A stretch of 64,000 nt of DNA from Bretschneidera sinensis (GCA_023935145.1 CM043699.1:70341638-70405637), one strand, 5' to 3'. Counted from the stretch's first letter, positions 34,577-46,031 are shown. Translations and numbers: made by a program. Notes: generated from the letters alone by a model not told the origin.

Positions 34577-36341
34577 TTTATTCCAAGGATAGAAACACCT
34601 ACTCCTACTATTGACCCAAAGGAGAATGAACCTCAAATAGATCAAGAAGTAGATGCTCACAATCTTGATCAACCATCTACAAGTCAACATAAAGATAGTT
34701 TTCCCAAATATTGGAGGTATATGAATTATCATCCAATTGATCAAGTGATTGGTGATCCTTTACAAGGGGTAAGAACTCGATCCTCTACTAGAAATATTTG
34801 TAATTGCATAGCTTATTTATCTCAAGTATAACCTAAGACTTTTATAGAAGCCAAAAAAGATAATGATTGGATAAATGCTATGCAAGAAGAACTAAATCAA
34901 TTTGAAAGAAACAAGGTATAGAATCTATTTCCTAGACCAAAGAATCACATTATAATAAGAACTAAATAGGTATTTAGAAATAAGATGGATGAAAATGGAA
35001 TAATAACTAGGAACAAGGCTGGACTAGTTGCTAAGGGATATATTCAAGAAGAAGGAATAGATTTTGATGAGACTTATGCTCCCGTAGCTAGATTAGAAGC
35101 TATTCGAATGTTATTAGCCTTTGCATGCTTTAAAAGTTTAAGTTATTTCAAATGGATGTAAAAAGTGTCTTTTTAAATGGTTCTATAGAAGAAGAGGTGT
35201 ATATTGAGCAACCTCTTGGATTTGAAAATACTAGTCTGCCAAACAATGTCTACAAGCTTTCTAAAGCTCTATATGGGTTGAAGCAAGCTCCAAGAGCATG
35301 GTATGAAAGACTAAGTAATTTTTGCTTGAAAATGATTTTACAAGAGGAAAAATTGACACAACCTTTTTCACAAAAACTCACAAAAATGACACATCACTAG
35401 TCAAAATATATATTGATGATATTATAATTGGTGCTACTAATGAATCTATGTGTCACGAGTTTTCTAAGTGCATGCAAAGTGAATTTGAAATTAGCATGAT
35501 AAGAGAGCTTTCAAACAATTAAAAGACGACATCCTCATCAATTAATTAAAGTACACCAAGGACCTATTAAAGAGGTTCAGGATAGAAAGCTCAAAGTCAA
35601 TTGGCACTCCTACAAGCACCTCTACAAAACTTGACCTAGATGAGGAAAGTAAGTGTGTAGATACTAAAACTTATAGAAGCATGATAGGAGCTTTATTTTA
35701 TTTAACTGCAAGTAGACCTGATATAATGTTCAATGTATTCATGTGTGCTAGATTTCAAGCTAATCCTAAGGAATAACGTGTAATTGCCGTAAAAAAAATT
35801 TAAGATATCTACAAGGGACTCAAAACCTAGGATTATAGTACTATAGAGAATCATCTTTTGAACTTGTTGGATATTTGATGTTGATTTTCCAGGTTGTAGG
35901 CTAGATAGAAAAAATACTAGTGGTATATGCCAATTTTTAGGTGCAATGTTAACCTCTTGGTTTTCTAAGAAACAGAATTCGGTTGCATTATCTACCATCG
36001 AAGCAGAATATTTTGCTGCCGGAAGTTGTTGTGCACAAGTGTTGTGGATGAAACAACAACTAGAAGACTATGGCATGAACTTTAAAGATATTCCAATTCA
36101 TTATCATAACACTAGTGCCATAAACTTGACCAAAAACTCTATTCAGCATTCTAGAACCAAACATATAGAAATTAGGCATCATTTCATAAGAGACCATGCT
36201 CAAAAGGGTGATATTAGACTAGAATTCATTCTTTCGAAAGATCAAATAGCTGATATTCTTACAAAACCCTTAAGAGAAGATAGCTTTTGTAATATCAGAT
36301 TATTAATGGGCTTAAAATACTATGATAAACTATATGTTTGA
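34577..36341 (+). pseudogene. Sirevirus reverse transcriptase and RNase H, decayed
   Basis: RT of the Sirevirus: [52 protein letters not shown], motif [21 protein letters not shown] (35152), [19 protein letters not shown], and the catalytic YIDDIIIG near 35412 after a frameshift. RNase H has SMIGALFYLTASRPDI, several stops, then an open end (35946-36341) with ALSTIEAEYFAAGSCCAQ, SRTKHIEIRHHFIRDH and QIADILTKPL. The gene ends at 36341 with a natural-looking stop. Stops include 34829, 34918 and 34966. Confidence 0.9.
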
Positions 36342-36963
36342 TTGCATTCACATTCATCATATGCATAAATTGACATCTAGTGAATGAGTATTAACTCCTA
36401 TTTAATTTTTCTCTCACTCAAAATGGCATAGATAAACAATTATATGCCGAAATCTTAAGTTGGAGCTCAAATTTTAAGTTTTCTGGAGGACCCAGTCAAC
36501 TAGTTTGATCACCCCAGTTGACTGGTATCCCATTGCCCATTTTACCAGTCGATTAGTATAAATCATCCAGTAGACTGGTACTACAAGACATTGTTAGGAG
36601 CCAAAATTTAAAATTTTCGTAAGATATGTCTCTGCCAGTTTACCTAGTCGACTGATGTCCCAACCCAGTCGACTGGTATGTCAAAAAATTCTCAAATTTA
36701 GAAGGGCCCAGTCAACTGGTACCCTAACCCAGTCGACTGGTATCACAATTCTATAAATAGTCTCTTTAGATTTTTCAGAGTTCACACTATTGTTGAAATC
36801 CCCAAGCTTTCTCTCTCTAGAAAATTCATGATTTCAGCTCAAAATCTCTCATATCCACACCATACAACCTTAAATCATACCCTAAATCATCAATTTTTCA
36901 ACTTTTCACGGTTGAAAAATCTACTTTTCCCAAAATCTCACTCTAAAAACGTTTTTTTTCCAA
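36342..36963 (+). promoter_or_regulatory. post-pol spacer with CCAGTCGACTGG palindromes
   Basis: No gene. About eight variants of the LTR dyad lie between 36487 and 36750, followed by CTATAAATAG near 36752-36761, a good TATA candidate about 200 bases before the next ORF. It may drive or mark the env-position ORF (inference). Confidence 0.55.
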
Positions 36964-38263
36964 ATGTCTGAGAGAATCCGGGTGAAATATACCTTTGGAG
37001 GACCCAATGCGCCTATAAAGCCGCGCTCTAAGATATCCATGGGTTCAGACATAAAGGGGAAGGGGATAGCTTGTTTGTTGAGCAAAAGGTGAGAACCAAA
37101 CTTGATGATTCACTATTTTGGAGCTTAGGTGCAAAGAGCAGGTATAATTCCATTATACGCCACAAGAAAATCATGACGGGTAGATTCGAAGACTTCGACT
37201 CTATTCGTCATGCAAATTTCGTTATTTTACCTGCTTTTGAAGCCATACACTTGACACCACTTGTCAAGATACACCAAAACTTTTATCCACTGCTTATTCA
37301 CCAATTCTATGCCAACCTGGTTAAACCGAGTGCACTGGCTCTTCGGTTTAAAACCAGCGTAATGGGCGTTGAATTTGAGGTGAATACTGACCTCTTGGTC
37401 AGCATATTGAGGATCCTCGTGGAAGGGATCCAATAGAGTCTGGATGGATAGCTAGACAATTTCGATTATGAGGAGGCATGCCAAATAGTTTGGGGAAGCC
37501 CTAACTACATCTTTAGGCCCACTACATTTCACACCTGTAGTGACATACCCCTCGACTCAATGCTGTTCAACCTCATTGTGAGTTGGACCATCCACCCATG
37601 ACTCTAGAGTCAGGGCTATCTCTCGAAGATAGATGTGGTATTGATTTGGTGTCTCAAAATTGGACACCACTGCTATATTTACCCTTTATTGCTCGCCAAC
37701 ATGATCAACGGCGAAGCGAGTGACTCCAAGTGCCTTCCTTACGGGATACTCATCACTCTGATCCTCCAGCACTTCCGTGTCCCTCTACATGCCTTAGAGG
37801 CTCAGGACATCAGCCCCAATGACATCATTAATGTCTCTTCTTTGAAGAAGATGGGGTGCACGATCCGAGATGGGATGATATACTCCAAGGAAGGGAGGAA
37901 ATACTGATCGGTGATAGTGATGACAGCAGCGAGGAGGACGAAGAGGTTCATGATGATGAAGCTCCTCCTACTGTGATGGACACTGATAAGTGAGCACCTA
38001 GTCCATAGCATGATGGCTATGGTGATGGTCAGGCTAGTTATGATGACCTACTTTAGGCTATGACAAACCTCCAATTGCCCATGTAGTCGGATTCCAGAGC
38101 TTGAGCTCTTCTATCGATCACATGCATCAAAACCTCTGCACACTTTGAGACGATTTCGAGTTGAACCGGGAACATATAGAGGGCTCTTTGGTTGAGATTT
38201 GGGATCTTTTTTGAGATGGCTCTGATTCCCCCGCTCGCTGAGCTCTTTCGGTCTATCATTTAG
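36964..38263 (+). pseudogene. Sirevirus env-position ORF, decayed
   Basis: Begins at an ATG at 36964 (MSERIRVKYTFGGPNAPIKP), stops after 35 codons, and continues in another frame from 37071 to 37436: RFEDFDSIRHANFVILPAFE, then FYPLLIHQFYANLV and a VMGVEFEVNTDLLVSIL stretch. After a stop comes 37635-37907 with SKCLPYGILITLILQHFRVPL. The FYANLV and LPYGILITLI blocks resemble the putative plant transposon protein family seen in Athila (13083-14271). Sireviruses are known for an extra ORF here, sometimes called env-like. I see no convincing signal peptide or membrane anchor. The end is uncertain because several frames are broken after 37907. Confidence 0.65.
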
Positions 38264-38584
38264 ATGCCGTTTGTACAACTTTTAGATAGTTTTAGCACAA
38301 AAAGTTTATCAAACATTTTTATTATTGTACTCAACATTTAACTTCTAAAAGCCTTTGTTGTACAGATAATTGTATATATTTGCCTATTTTTCAGTTATCT
38401 AGCTTATGGTTCATATACTTGCTTTACTTTTAAGCTATATGATTACTTGGTTTAAGCCATTGTGTTCATGTCTTTGATATCCAAGTTACTTATTTTTCAA
38501 GTTTATACCATTTTTTTCCGTTGTTGTCAAAACGGGAGAGAAAAAGAGAAAAATCAATGTAAACTTAGAATAGAGCATAGATTT

Positions 38585-38592
38585 AGGGGGAG
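38585..38592 (+). other. upstream polypurine tract, Sirevirus
   Basis: AGGGGGAG about 225 bases before the 3' LTR. Extra polypurine tracts are characteristic of Sireviruses. Confidence 0.6.
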
Positions 38593-38802
38593 CTTTGCTC
38601 TGATCACTTTGAGAAATGTATTATAGAAATGCATGCTTGGTTGAGTTGAGATTGAGTTAAGATAACTATTTATAAATTGCGTTTTGAATGCTTAACAAGT
38701 TGGCTTTTATCCGAAAAACAGAGGAGACTCTACCCAATTTTTTCTAAAAGCCAACACTTAGCTTTTAAAAACTGTTTTTCTCTCATTAGTTTTGTCAACA
38801 TC

Positions 38803-38816
38803 AAAAAGAGGGAGAA
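38803..38816 (+). other. polypurine tract, Sirevirus
   Basis: AAAAAGAGGGAGAA immediately before the 3' LTR. Confidence 0.88.
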
Positions 38817-40024
38817 TATTGACTCGTATTTGATTTTAATAATTGCAAAATACTATGCTAATTGCACTAACAGTTTTATCTAAATGTTTAAGTGGTAAAA
38901 GCATTCAACATAGAAACAAAGGTGCAAGAACTCAACTCGATTCAAATACCAAGACAAGACAGAAGATCTAGAATAGGCATTAAGGTAATTAAAACAATTG
39001 TAAATCTCTCATGGTCAATTATATAGTTTGATCCATGCCTCATTTTACAAAAGACTTTGATAAAACTATTTATACAAATGTTTCAAAGTCAAAAACAGTT
39101 TTAAAACATGAAAAACTGGGTTGAAGGACAACCCAGTCGACTGGCTTCACATACAAATCGATTGGGATATGAGATAGAAGGTTCCCAATTGACTGGTGTT
39201 GAGGATCCAGTCAACTAGTAACTGAGACAGAAAGTTTCCAGTTGATTGGTGCTTAGGACCCAGTCAACTGGTACTCTCCCTAAGCATAAAAGTGAAGATT
39301 TTTTACTTGACCCAGTTGACAGGTACAAGGACCCAGTCAACTGGTAATTACAAAAAAATGACCGTTTGAGATACGGGACTTGAGTATTTAATACTCTAAA
39401 CCTACCAAGTCAGTGTCAAACGACCATATTGATTCAAGGCTATATATAGCCAGTTCAATGAGCATTTAAAAATATAAGAGAACATATTCAATTCATAAGA
39501 AAAGCTCATTAATTCTCAAAAGGTTTGAAATACTTATTGTTGAACCATTCTTCAATCTTGTTCTTGAAAGAGAGATATTATTTATTTGTAAAAGCACTTA
39601 TTGCTGTCTCTCTACTGTTTACTTTATAGAAAATCTCATTTATTGTAAAAGGGAAAGAGTTGTAATAACTCTTAGAATGTTTAGGCTTAAACACTTCTTT
39701 GTAACTTTCGTGAGGAAGGGATTAGCTTCCGTGAGGAAGGGATTAGCTTCCGTAAAGAAGGGATTGGTTGTAAGGTTTATGCAACACTCATGAAGTTGCA
39801 CGACTAAAGTTTTAATGGATTGACATAGGGTCGGAAGGATTGCGATATTACCGAACCACTATAAACAGAGTTTTCACTTTCTCTTCCTTTGAACTCCTTT
39901 TCTTTCAACTATATATTTTTATTGTGTGCATTGTGTATTTACTACTTAAAAACTTGCAAGTTTAATTAGCAAAAGTTTTTAAAACCCAATTCACCCCCCT
40001 CTTGGGTTTGAACCTCGATTTACA
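38817..40024 (+). repeat. Sirevirus 3' LTR (1208 bp)
   Basis: Starts TATTGACTCG, where the terminal TG has become TA, and ends GATTTACA. Same layout as the 5' LTR, including the 21-bp triple repeat at 39709-39770 and the GTCGAC dyads. Confidence 0.93.
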
Positions 40025-40029
40025 ATTTG
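40025..40029. repeat. target site duplication ATTTG, right of Sirevirus
   Basis: Pairs with 2579-2583. Confidence 0.93.
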
Positions 40030-41006
40030 TCTCCTCATATATCATACTAATTTTTCAATCCTACTTTCAGAAATTTTATATAATTTTTCAACACATTTTT
40101 CATTTATTCATATAATTGATATTCAACATATTATTAAATCCCTAATCAATAAACCAATCAATTACCATATTTATCGAAAAGTATATCGTTAAATCATTAT
40201 AATTCAACAATTTATTCAAATATCATAAATTTATATTTTTATTGGTCTCGATTACTAAAAGTAAATCTAACTCACCATGTATCACTTAAAGCTACACATG
40301 GATTACCTCCTTGCCTTTCTTGCTCATTTCAACAATTTCACCCGATTGCTGATTGTCAACACTTGACATAATATTTATATTAAAATTTTTAATTTATTCT
40401 TCAATTCTTCCATAATTCATACCTCTAAATTTCTACATCAAATTCCGAGTAATTTCATGGATGCATAATTTTAAAAAATAAAATTTTTGTTATTACCTCT
40501 TTTTTTCTTAAAGCTTCCCTCGAATCTCTTTAAAATTCTCCTATAAACTTCTTCAAAATTTCAATCTTTCAACCTTTTTTTCAGTCCTCAGGTGTTTAAA
40601 GAAAGAGAGTAATATGAGAGAGAGAATAAAATTTTTGAGTGAAAACGAAATTTGTTGTAAACTGATTGTTAACCAAACTTAAACAAAAAGCTAAAATATT
40701 ATACTAAATTGTCTGTACCATTCTTCATATTCACTCCCCTAGTTGTCTAACATGCAAGTATACATGTTAGGTAACCAACACCTGGACATTCAGGTGTTGG
40801 TCCTGCCCTTTTTTTTTTCTTCTTCTTTGTAACCGTGCTACACCTAGATGCAAGCGTCCACGTGTCTTCTTCTTCTTCTTCTTTTTTTTTTCCAAAATAA
40901 TTATTTCATTCAATAGTAAATCTGTCTTGTATATATATTATTTTAATTCCATGTAATATCTATCAAATTACTTCTTTACCCTTACTTTAAGAACATAGGT
41001 ATTACA
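40030..41006 (-). repeat. chromovirus A 5' LTR, second piece
   Basis: Continues the LTR begun at 1881. It matches chromovirus B LTR sequence (for example TTCTTCAATTCTTCCATAAT) and ends with the same GGTATTACA terminus. Confidence 0.87.
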
Positions 41007-41385
41007 TAAGCATATACTTAGAAGAAACTCTATTTAACAAATATACGGCATTTTCCAAAGCATAGCCCTATAATGAAATTGGAAGATCAGTGTAACTCAT
41101 TATTTATCGCACCATATCCAAAAATTTACTAGAGGATGTGTAACAAAATAGGAGAAAGATTGGATAGCATGCTAACCATTTTTTTTATTTTAAGCCTTAA
41201 CTATCATGCAATTTCTTCATCATATTTTAAAGTAATATGTTCAAAATCCATGTCTTGCATACATTATTTTTCTAAATTTTATATTTAAATAAGAAAAGAT
41301 CCCAAATGCCATGACTCAACTCACACCCAATAAATTTGAAATTTAACGAATAAAAATGAAAAGACTTCGCATAATCAGCTAAAAA
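41007..41385. other. unassigned sequence
   Basis: AT-rich, no credible gene. The last 100 bases (41281-41385) are the inverted counterpart of 58990-59095. Confidence 0.5.
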
Positions 41386-41765
41386 ATCATCAAAAGTCCA
41401 TTTAGTAGACAAATCATTAAAAGTCCCTTAGTAGCAGGCAAATCTCCAAAAGTCCTCCCAGCAGAAAAATCACCAAAAGTCCTCCCAGCAAGCAAATCAC
41501 CAAAAGTCCTCCCAACAGGAAAATCACCAAAAGTCGTCATAGCAGGCAAATCACCAAAAGTCCTCATAGTAGAAAAAACACCAAAAGTCCTTCCAGTAGG
41601 CAAAACACCAAAAGTTCTCCCAACAAGCAAAACACAAAATGTCCTCCTAGCAGGAAAATCACTAAAAATCTTCCCACTAGATAAATCACCAAAAGCCTTT
41701 ACAGAAAACAAATCATCAAAAGTTCTTATAGTAGGCAAATCAAAAATAGTTCTCACAACAAGCAA
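41386..41765 (-). repeat. 27-bp minisatellite, about 14 units
   Basis: Units of the form CCAAAAGTCCTCCCAGCAGG plus CAAATCA. On the minus strand they give a fortuitous 128-codon frame with a 9-residue repeat (GRTFGDLPA). The same repeat in the other orientation is at 58614-58987. Confidence 0.88.
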
Positions 41766-42229
41766 CTCAATTCCTTAAAGCAGTCACCAATCAATCCGAA
41801 AGTATCACACAAGTGAACGGATGCCAACTCGTCACTTTAGGAACGTATCAAAAGTTTGAATAGGACACGTGTGAGTTCTGGTGATGGATCTTTGATCCTA
41901 ATGCACTCAGACTTAGTAAATTCAGAGATTTGAATTTAATTTTGGATTAGAACCAATTGAAAGCCTTTTTTTATTCAATCCACTAAATCCACCTTAAGCT
42001 TAAATTAATTTCACCATACTTGATTCCACCAAATTCAAGCTTAAAGCCTTCAATCCATTTTTTTCCCAACCCAAAAGCCACTAAAACCCGTTGATTTTCA
42101 CTAGCCCAAAACACTTTTGGCCCAAAATCCATGCCAAGAAGGCCATCAAATTTTGTGAGTGAATTTCCAATTTCATCCACCACATGGCACCTTTTGATTA
42201 GTTCCACTTCTCAAAACAAACTCTACTTT
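41766..42229. other. unassigned sequence
   Basis: No coding or repeat structure that I can assign. It contains AAGCTTAAA-type tracts, and the tandem region follows. Confidence 0.4.
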
Positions 42230-43450
42230 TTGTACCAAAATTTGTTTCTCCTTCCTTTCTTTCATGGTCAGCCACATGTGTGTTGGAAAATAAGAAGTTA
42301 TCATCTTCCTTTTTGCCTTGTTAAATGGACACTTTCTTTTTAAGCTCTCACTCTTTCACATGTGTCCAAGTCTTATTTTCTACATAAAAGAACTGCACAT
42401 TTTCTTCTTCACATAGCCAACCATGTGTTTGGAAAAAGAAGAAGTTTTTCTCTTTTTTTTTTTTTTTGCCTTGATAGTTGAACATTTCATTTGTAAGTTC
42501 TCACACTTTCCCATATGTCAAAGTCCACCTTCATCACATAAAAAAATTGTGCCTTTTCACCTAAAAATATGTTATATCCCTTTGTACAAGAATTGGCTAC
42601 CAAAGAGAAAGTTTTCATCTCCCTTTTTTGCTTTGTTAAACACATACTTCTCTTTAAGTTTCCACCTTTTTAATCTCAAAAATTGTTCTATTCTACCACC
42701 AAAGACTAAGTCTTCCTCTCACTTTTTGTTTTGTTAAACACACCTTTCCTTTTCAAGTTTCCACCATTTTCAACTAAAAAATTGTTCATTTTCTTCTTCC
42801 CATGATTGGCCACATCTGTAGCTAAAGAGAGAAAGTCTTATTCTCCCTTTTTTTTTGTTAAACTCACCACGACATTTCAAGCTTCCCCTCTTTTCATCTA
42901 AAAAATTATTCCTTTTCTTATTCCCATGTGTGCCAAAAGAGAAGAAGTTTTGCTCTCCCTTTTTGCTTTGTTAAACTCACCATAACATTTCAAGCTTCCA
43001 CCTTTTCACCTAAAAAGTTGTTCTTTTTCTTCTTCCCATGACCGGCCACATTTGTGCCTAAAGATTGGAAGTCTTCATTTCCCTTTTTGCTTTGTTAAAC
43101 ACACATTTCCTCTTCAAGCTTCCACCTTTTTCACCTAAAAAATTATTCCTTTTATTTTTGCCATGATCGACCACATGTGTGCCTAAAGAGGAAGTGTTCC
43201 TCTTTTTTTTTCTACTTAGTTAAACACACTTACCACTTCAAGCTTTTACCTAAAAAAATTGCACTTTCCTCCGTCTCAAAAGTCAACCACCAAATAGGAA
43301 GCATTTCTCTTCTTCTGTTTTTTGTTTTGTTAAACACATCATACCACTTAAGCTCTTACCTCTTCACATAAAAAGTTCCAGCCCACTTTCCTCTTTCTTT
43401 ATGGACAACAACACCCTTTTTTTTCATTGTTTTCATTGTCTTTTTTATTC
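42230..43450. repeat. degenerate tandem repeat, 110-170 bp units
   Basis: About nine imperfect units, each with a GCCACATGTGTGCC-like box, a TCTCCCTTTTTGCTTTGTTAA box and a TTCAAGCTTCCACC box followed by CACCTAAAAAATTGTTC. Boxes recur near 42251, 42415, 42595, 42700, 42806, 42928, 43039, 43163 and 43280. Pyrimidine-rich open frames across it are artefacts. Confidence 0.75.
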
Positions 43451-43473
43451 ACATGGGCAGCCAACCTTTCTCG

Positions 43474-43481
43474 TATAAATA
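43474..43481 (+). promoter_or_regulatory. TATA-box candidate
   Basis: TATAAATA within CTCGTATAAATACCCC, directly downstream of the tandem array. The layout resembles an LTR U3/R border or a promoter, but the matching element was not identified. Confidence 0.5.
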
Positions 43482-43499
43482 CCCCTTTGTTATCATAAG

Positions 43500-43700
43500 A
43501 AAAAGGTTAGAAGCATAACAAAGAGAGAATTAGAAGGTAGAAGCATAACAAAGAGAGAAATATAAAGAAGAAGCATAACAAATAGAGAAAAGAGAGAAAA
43601 AATGATAGCAAAGAGAGAAGCATAGTAAAGAGAGAAGAGCATACAAAAATAAAATAAAAGAGTGAAAAGTGAAACAAAGAAAGAAAAACAAGAGAGAGTT
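43500..43700 (+). repeat. purine-rich repeat, GAAGCATAACAAAGAGAGAA type
   Basis: Five or more imperfect copies of a roughly 25-30-bp unit, possibly the leader of the transcript expected from the TATA box just upstream. The antisense frames are Leu/Phe/Ser-only and not genes. Confidence 0.7.
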
Positions 43701-44099
43701 CGTCAAATAGGCCATACACTTACAAATAGTCTTCTAATTCGCAATCAAACCAATCCTTCAAATTTACCAATTCCATATGGACACACAAAATCTCTGCGGA
43801 CTATCCCGGCATGTGGAAGCTCTCTTTAGCCAAAAAGTTTGGTTAAACTTCTTTTGATTGTGAAACAAATTTGCGAATATGCTTTATATGTTTGAACCAC
43901 CTTGAAAATTTCCATGTTCCAATACCAAAATACCCTTATTTCAAATTTTGAACTCAAAATGCTTTCTAGTAAGCACTCAATGCTTAATCTTTTCTATCTC
44001 TTCATCTCTACCTTGCATCTCTCAAACATTTTACTATGGATGACTATACAACCATATTCATTAACCATGATCCTCTATCACTGATATTCAACTTCATTC
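43701..44099. other. unassigned sequence
   Basis: No clear gene. Around 43900-44100 the boundary with chromovirus B is not resolved, and no integrase motif was seen. Confidence 0.4.
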
Positions 44100-44409
44100 T
44101 TATCTCTCTTAATCTATCATCAATTACACATTACTGAATGCATCAGCTATCACCTTCGCATTTTCTAGATGATAGTGAATTGAACAATCATAGTCACTAA
44201 ATAACTCCATCCACCACCTCTGTTTCAAATTTGACTCTCTCTGGGTAGGTAAGTATGTCAAACATTTATGATCAGTGAATATCTCATAAATGGCTCCATA
44301 CAGATAATCTCTCTAATCTTTAAAGTAATCACTATGGCGCCAACTCTAAGCTATGGGTACAGTAACTTCTCTCATGATTCCTTAATTTCCTAGAAGCACA
44401 TGCCATTCC
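44100..44409 (-). pseudogene. chromovirus B RNase H, decayed
   Basis: RNase H removes the RNA strand during reverse transcription. On the minus strand I can follow ACASRKLRNHERSY, a THSLELAP-like block, a SLIINV block, and then LKQRWWMELFSDYDCSIHYH with the linker to integrase ENAKVIADA. Stops and frameshifts are present. The upstream part YSDASHQELGCVLMQHEK is on the far side of Athila-2 (about 49507-49600), so the insertion lies within this domain. Confidence 0.82.
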
Positions 44410-44414
44410 CTTCT
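44410..44414. repeat. target site duplication CTTCT, left of Athila-2
   Basis: Pairs with 49502-49506. Removing Athila-2 and one copy rejoins the RNase H reading. Confidence 0.82.
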
Positions 44415-45851
44415 TGATGAGTGCCAAATATTACATATTTTGGCCCCTTAATTTACATTTGTTAGCTTAGGAATTTGTTACTTTTAGTTGTTTTTTTTTT
44501 CGTGTTTTACAGGTTTACAAGCACTTGAAAAGAGTTTCACTAAATTACTAGAATGCCAATACAGATCAGTCATTTTTGCGGATTAAACTGTATTGATTCA
44601 GGAAGAACCAGGAGATAAACCATAAATACTTTGAAAGATTCAGATGTCTATTTTCTGAGGAATTTTATGGCTCATAAATATGATTTTTCTAGAGAAAATT
44701 ATGGCAGTTTTAGTAGACGAAGGTCAGACTGTGCGTGATTTCAGCGTGGCAGAAATGATTTTTGTGGATTAAAACTGTAATGATTCAGGAAGAACCAGGA
44801 GATGAGCTATATATACTTGGAATGATCCGGATGTCTATTTTCTAGGGAATTTTACGGCTCATAAATATGATTTTTTAGAAAAAGTTATGGCAATTTTAGT
44901 AGACAAAGGTCAGGCTGTGCGGGATTTTAGCGTGGGCAGAAGTTTTAAAGGTCATGTGAAGGCTTAAATCCCACATCCCACATCGGTTCGAAACACATTC
45001 TATATCCCACATCCCACATCGGATTGGAAACATATTGCACTCATGGAGTTCCCCTATAAAAGCCCCATTTCACTTCATCAAATCGGTGTGCAATCTGGAG
45101 GATTTCTATGAGCAATCTGGAAGGCTTTGCTACCAAAAGGGGAAAGTGCCGCACAGTAGCTGCGAGTGAAATTTCTCTCAATGTATAGTCAGTTTTAATT
45201 TATTCTTTTGAGTTTGAAGTTTTATGTTTAGAACTTTAATTATGAAATTTAGTTTCATAATCATGAGAGGTTAAAACCTTCATCTAAGGTTGAAGATGAA
45301 GCCTGGCCATTGTTTGGCATAATATTTTCAGATATGTTCGTACAATTATGATATTTTTAATATTAATGTTCTGTTTCAATTGTTTGAGTAAATTCTTAAG
45401 ATTGATTGTGTTTAAATTGTTCAAATTAGATATTCCTTGTGTTTCATCTGTTGGATACGGTGGATCATCCAAAGTAAATTGGATATCCATTGTGATTCTA
45501 AAGGGATACATTGGATGATTTGGTTGAATTAGGGTATTCATTGTGATTTGTATAATGGTGGATTCGTCGAATTATTTGATAGATTACTTTTATCCTGAAT
45601 ATGAAAATATATGCTTTATTTTGGTGGGGTGGATTCAGAAACCTTAGTATTTTTATCATTTCTTGCAACTCAATTTAGTTTAGTTTATATTCTTTGTAAA
45701 ATACAATTCAAAATTCGGAACTAGGTTAAAATAGGTTTAGTTTAGATAAAAATATATTTTCACGATGCAATTCCCTGTGGATTCGACGTTGCGCTTGCAC
45801 ACACTATATTGTAAATGACTCGTGCTCTTGTGAGTAATTTAAAACTCAACA
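44415..45851 (+). repeat. Athila-2 5' LTR (1437 bp)
   Basis: Starts TGATGAGTGCC, ends AACTCAACA. TATAAAAG lies at 45055-45062, after a run of CCCACATC repeats. Confidence 0.92.
44573..44943 (+). repeat. tandem duplication (about 186 bp) inside Athila-2 LTR
   Basis: Two successive copies beginning TTTTTGYGGATTAAA and running to the GTCAGxCTGTGCGxGATTT block. The same duplication is in the 3' LTR (from about 48220), so it predates insertion. Confidence 0.85.
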
Positions 45852-45857
45852 ATTTTT

Positions 45858-45875
45858 TGATGCCGTTGCCGGAGA
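45858..45875 (+). other. primer binding site, Athila-2 (tRNA-Asp type)
   Basis: TGATGCCGTTGCCGGAGA, close to TGGCGCCGTTGCCGGGGA. Confidence 0.87.
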
Positions 45876-46031
45876 GCTGTTTTATTTGTGATAACGAATT
45901 TTTTATCTGAATTGATTTTATTTTTCTACTAGTTTAGTTAGCATTTTTGTTTTATTTTTATTTTTGCAATTTTATTTTATTTGTTTCTATTTGCAATTGC
46001 TTATAAAAAAAATATAAAATAAAATAAAAAA

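Larger units (their letters stand above)
2584..40024 (+). mobile_element. Sirevirus-type Ty1/copia retrotransposon, with nested insertions
   Basis: An LTR element spanning 37,441 bp, of which about 10 kb is its own. It has 1.2-kb LTRs, an initiator-Met primer site, gag with a coiled coil and zinc knuckle, protease-integrase-RT-RNase H in copia order, an extra ORF between RNase H and the 3' LTR, and polypurine tracts. A downstream ORF, a long Gag and LTR palindromes fit the Sirevirus (SIRE1) lineage. It is interrupted by Athila-1 at 5401-21128 and by Tork-1 at 22830-34571. The LTRs differ at many positions and all coding parts carry stops, so it is an old copy. Confidence 0.92.

Noticed and set aside
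36964..38263. A true envelope gene
   Set aside because: No signal peptide, furin-like site or membrane anchor could be seen. Similarity is to a plant transposon-protein family instead.
1881..41006. Chromovirus A LTR as the missing 3' LTR of chromovirus B
   Set aside because: It has a primer site and gag on its left, so it is a 5' LTR. No polypurine tract complement follows at 41007, and no chromovirus 3' coding sequence adjoins it.
41379..41765. 128-codon minus-strand frame with a 9-residue repeat
   Set aside because: Produced by the 27-bp minisatellite, whose period is a multiple of three. No start context or conserved domain.
42423..43371. Plus-strand open frames rich in Phe, Leu and Ser
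   Set aside because: They follow the pyrimidine-rich tandem units and shift frame between units, as expected for noncoding repeats.
41386..43700. CRISPR array
   Set aside because: The repeats are contiguous or degenerate minisatellites with no unique spacers, in a plant genome.
43507..43719. Leu/Phe/Ser-rich minus-strand frames that look like a membrane protein
   Set aside because: Antisense of the AAGAGAGAA purine repeat. The hydrophobicity is a translation artefact.
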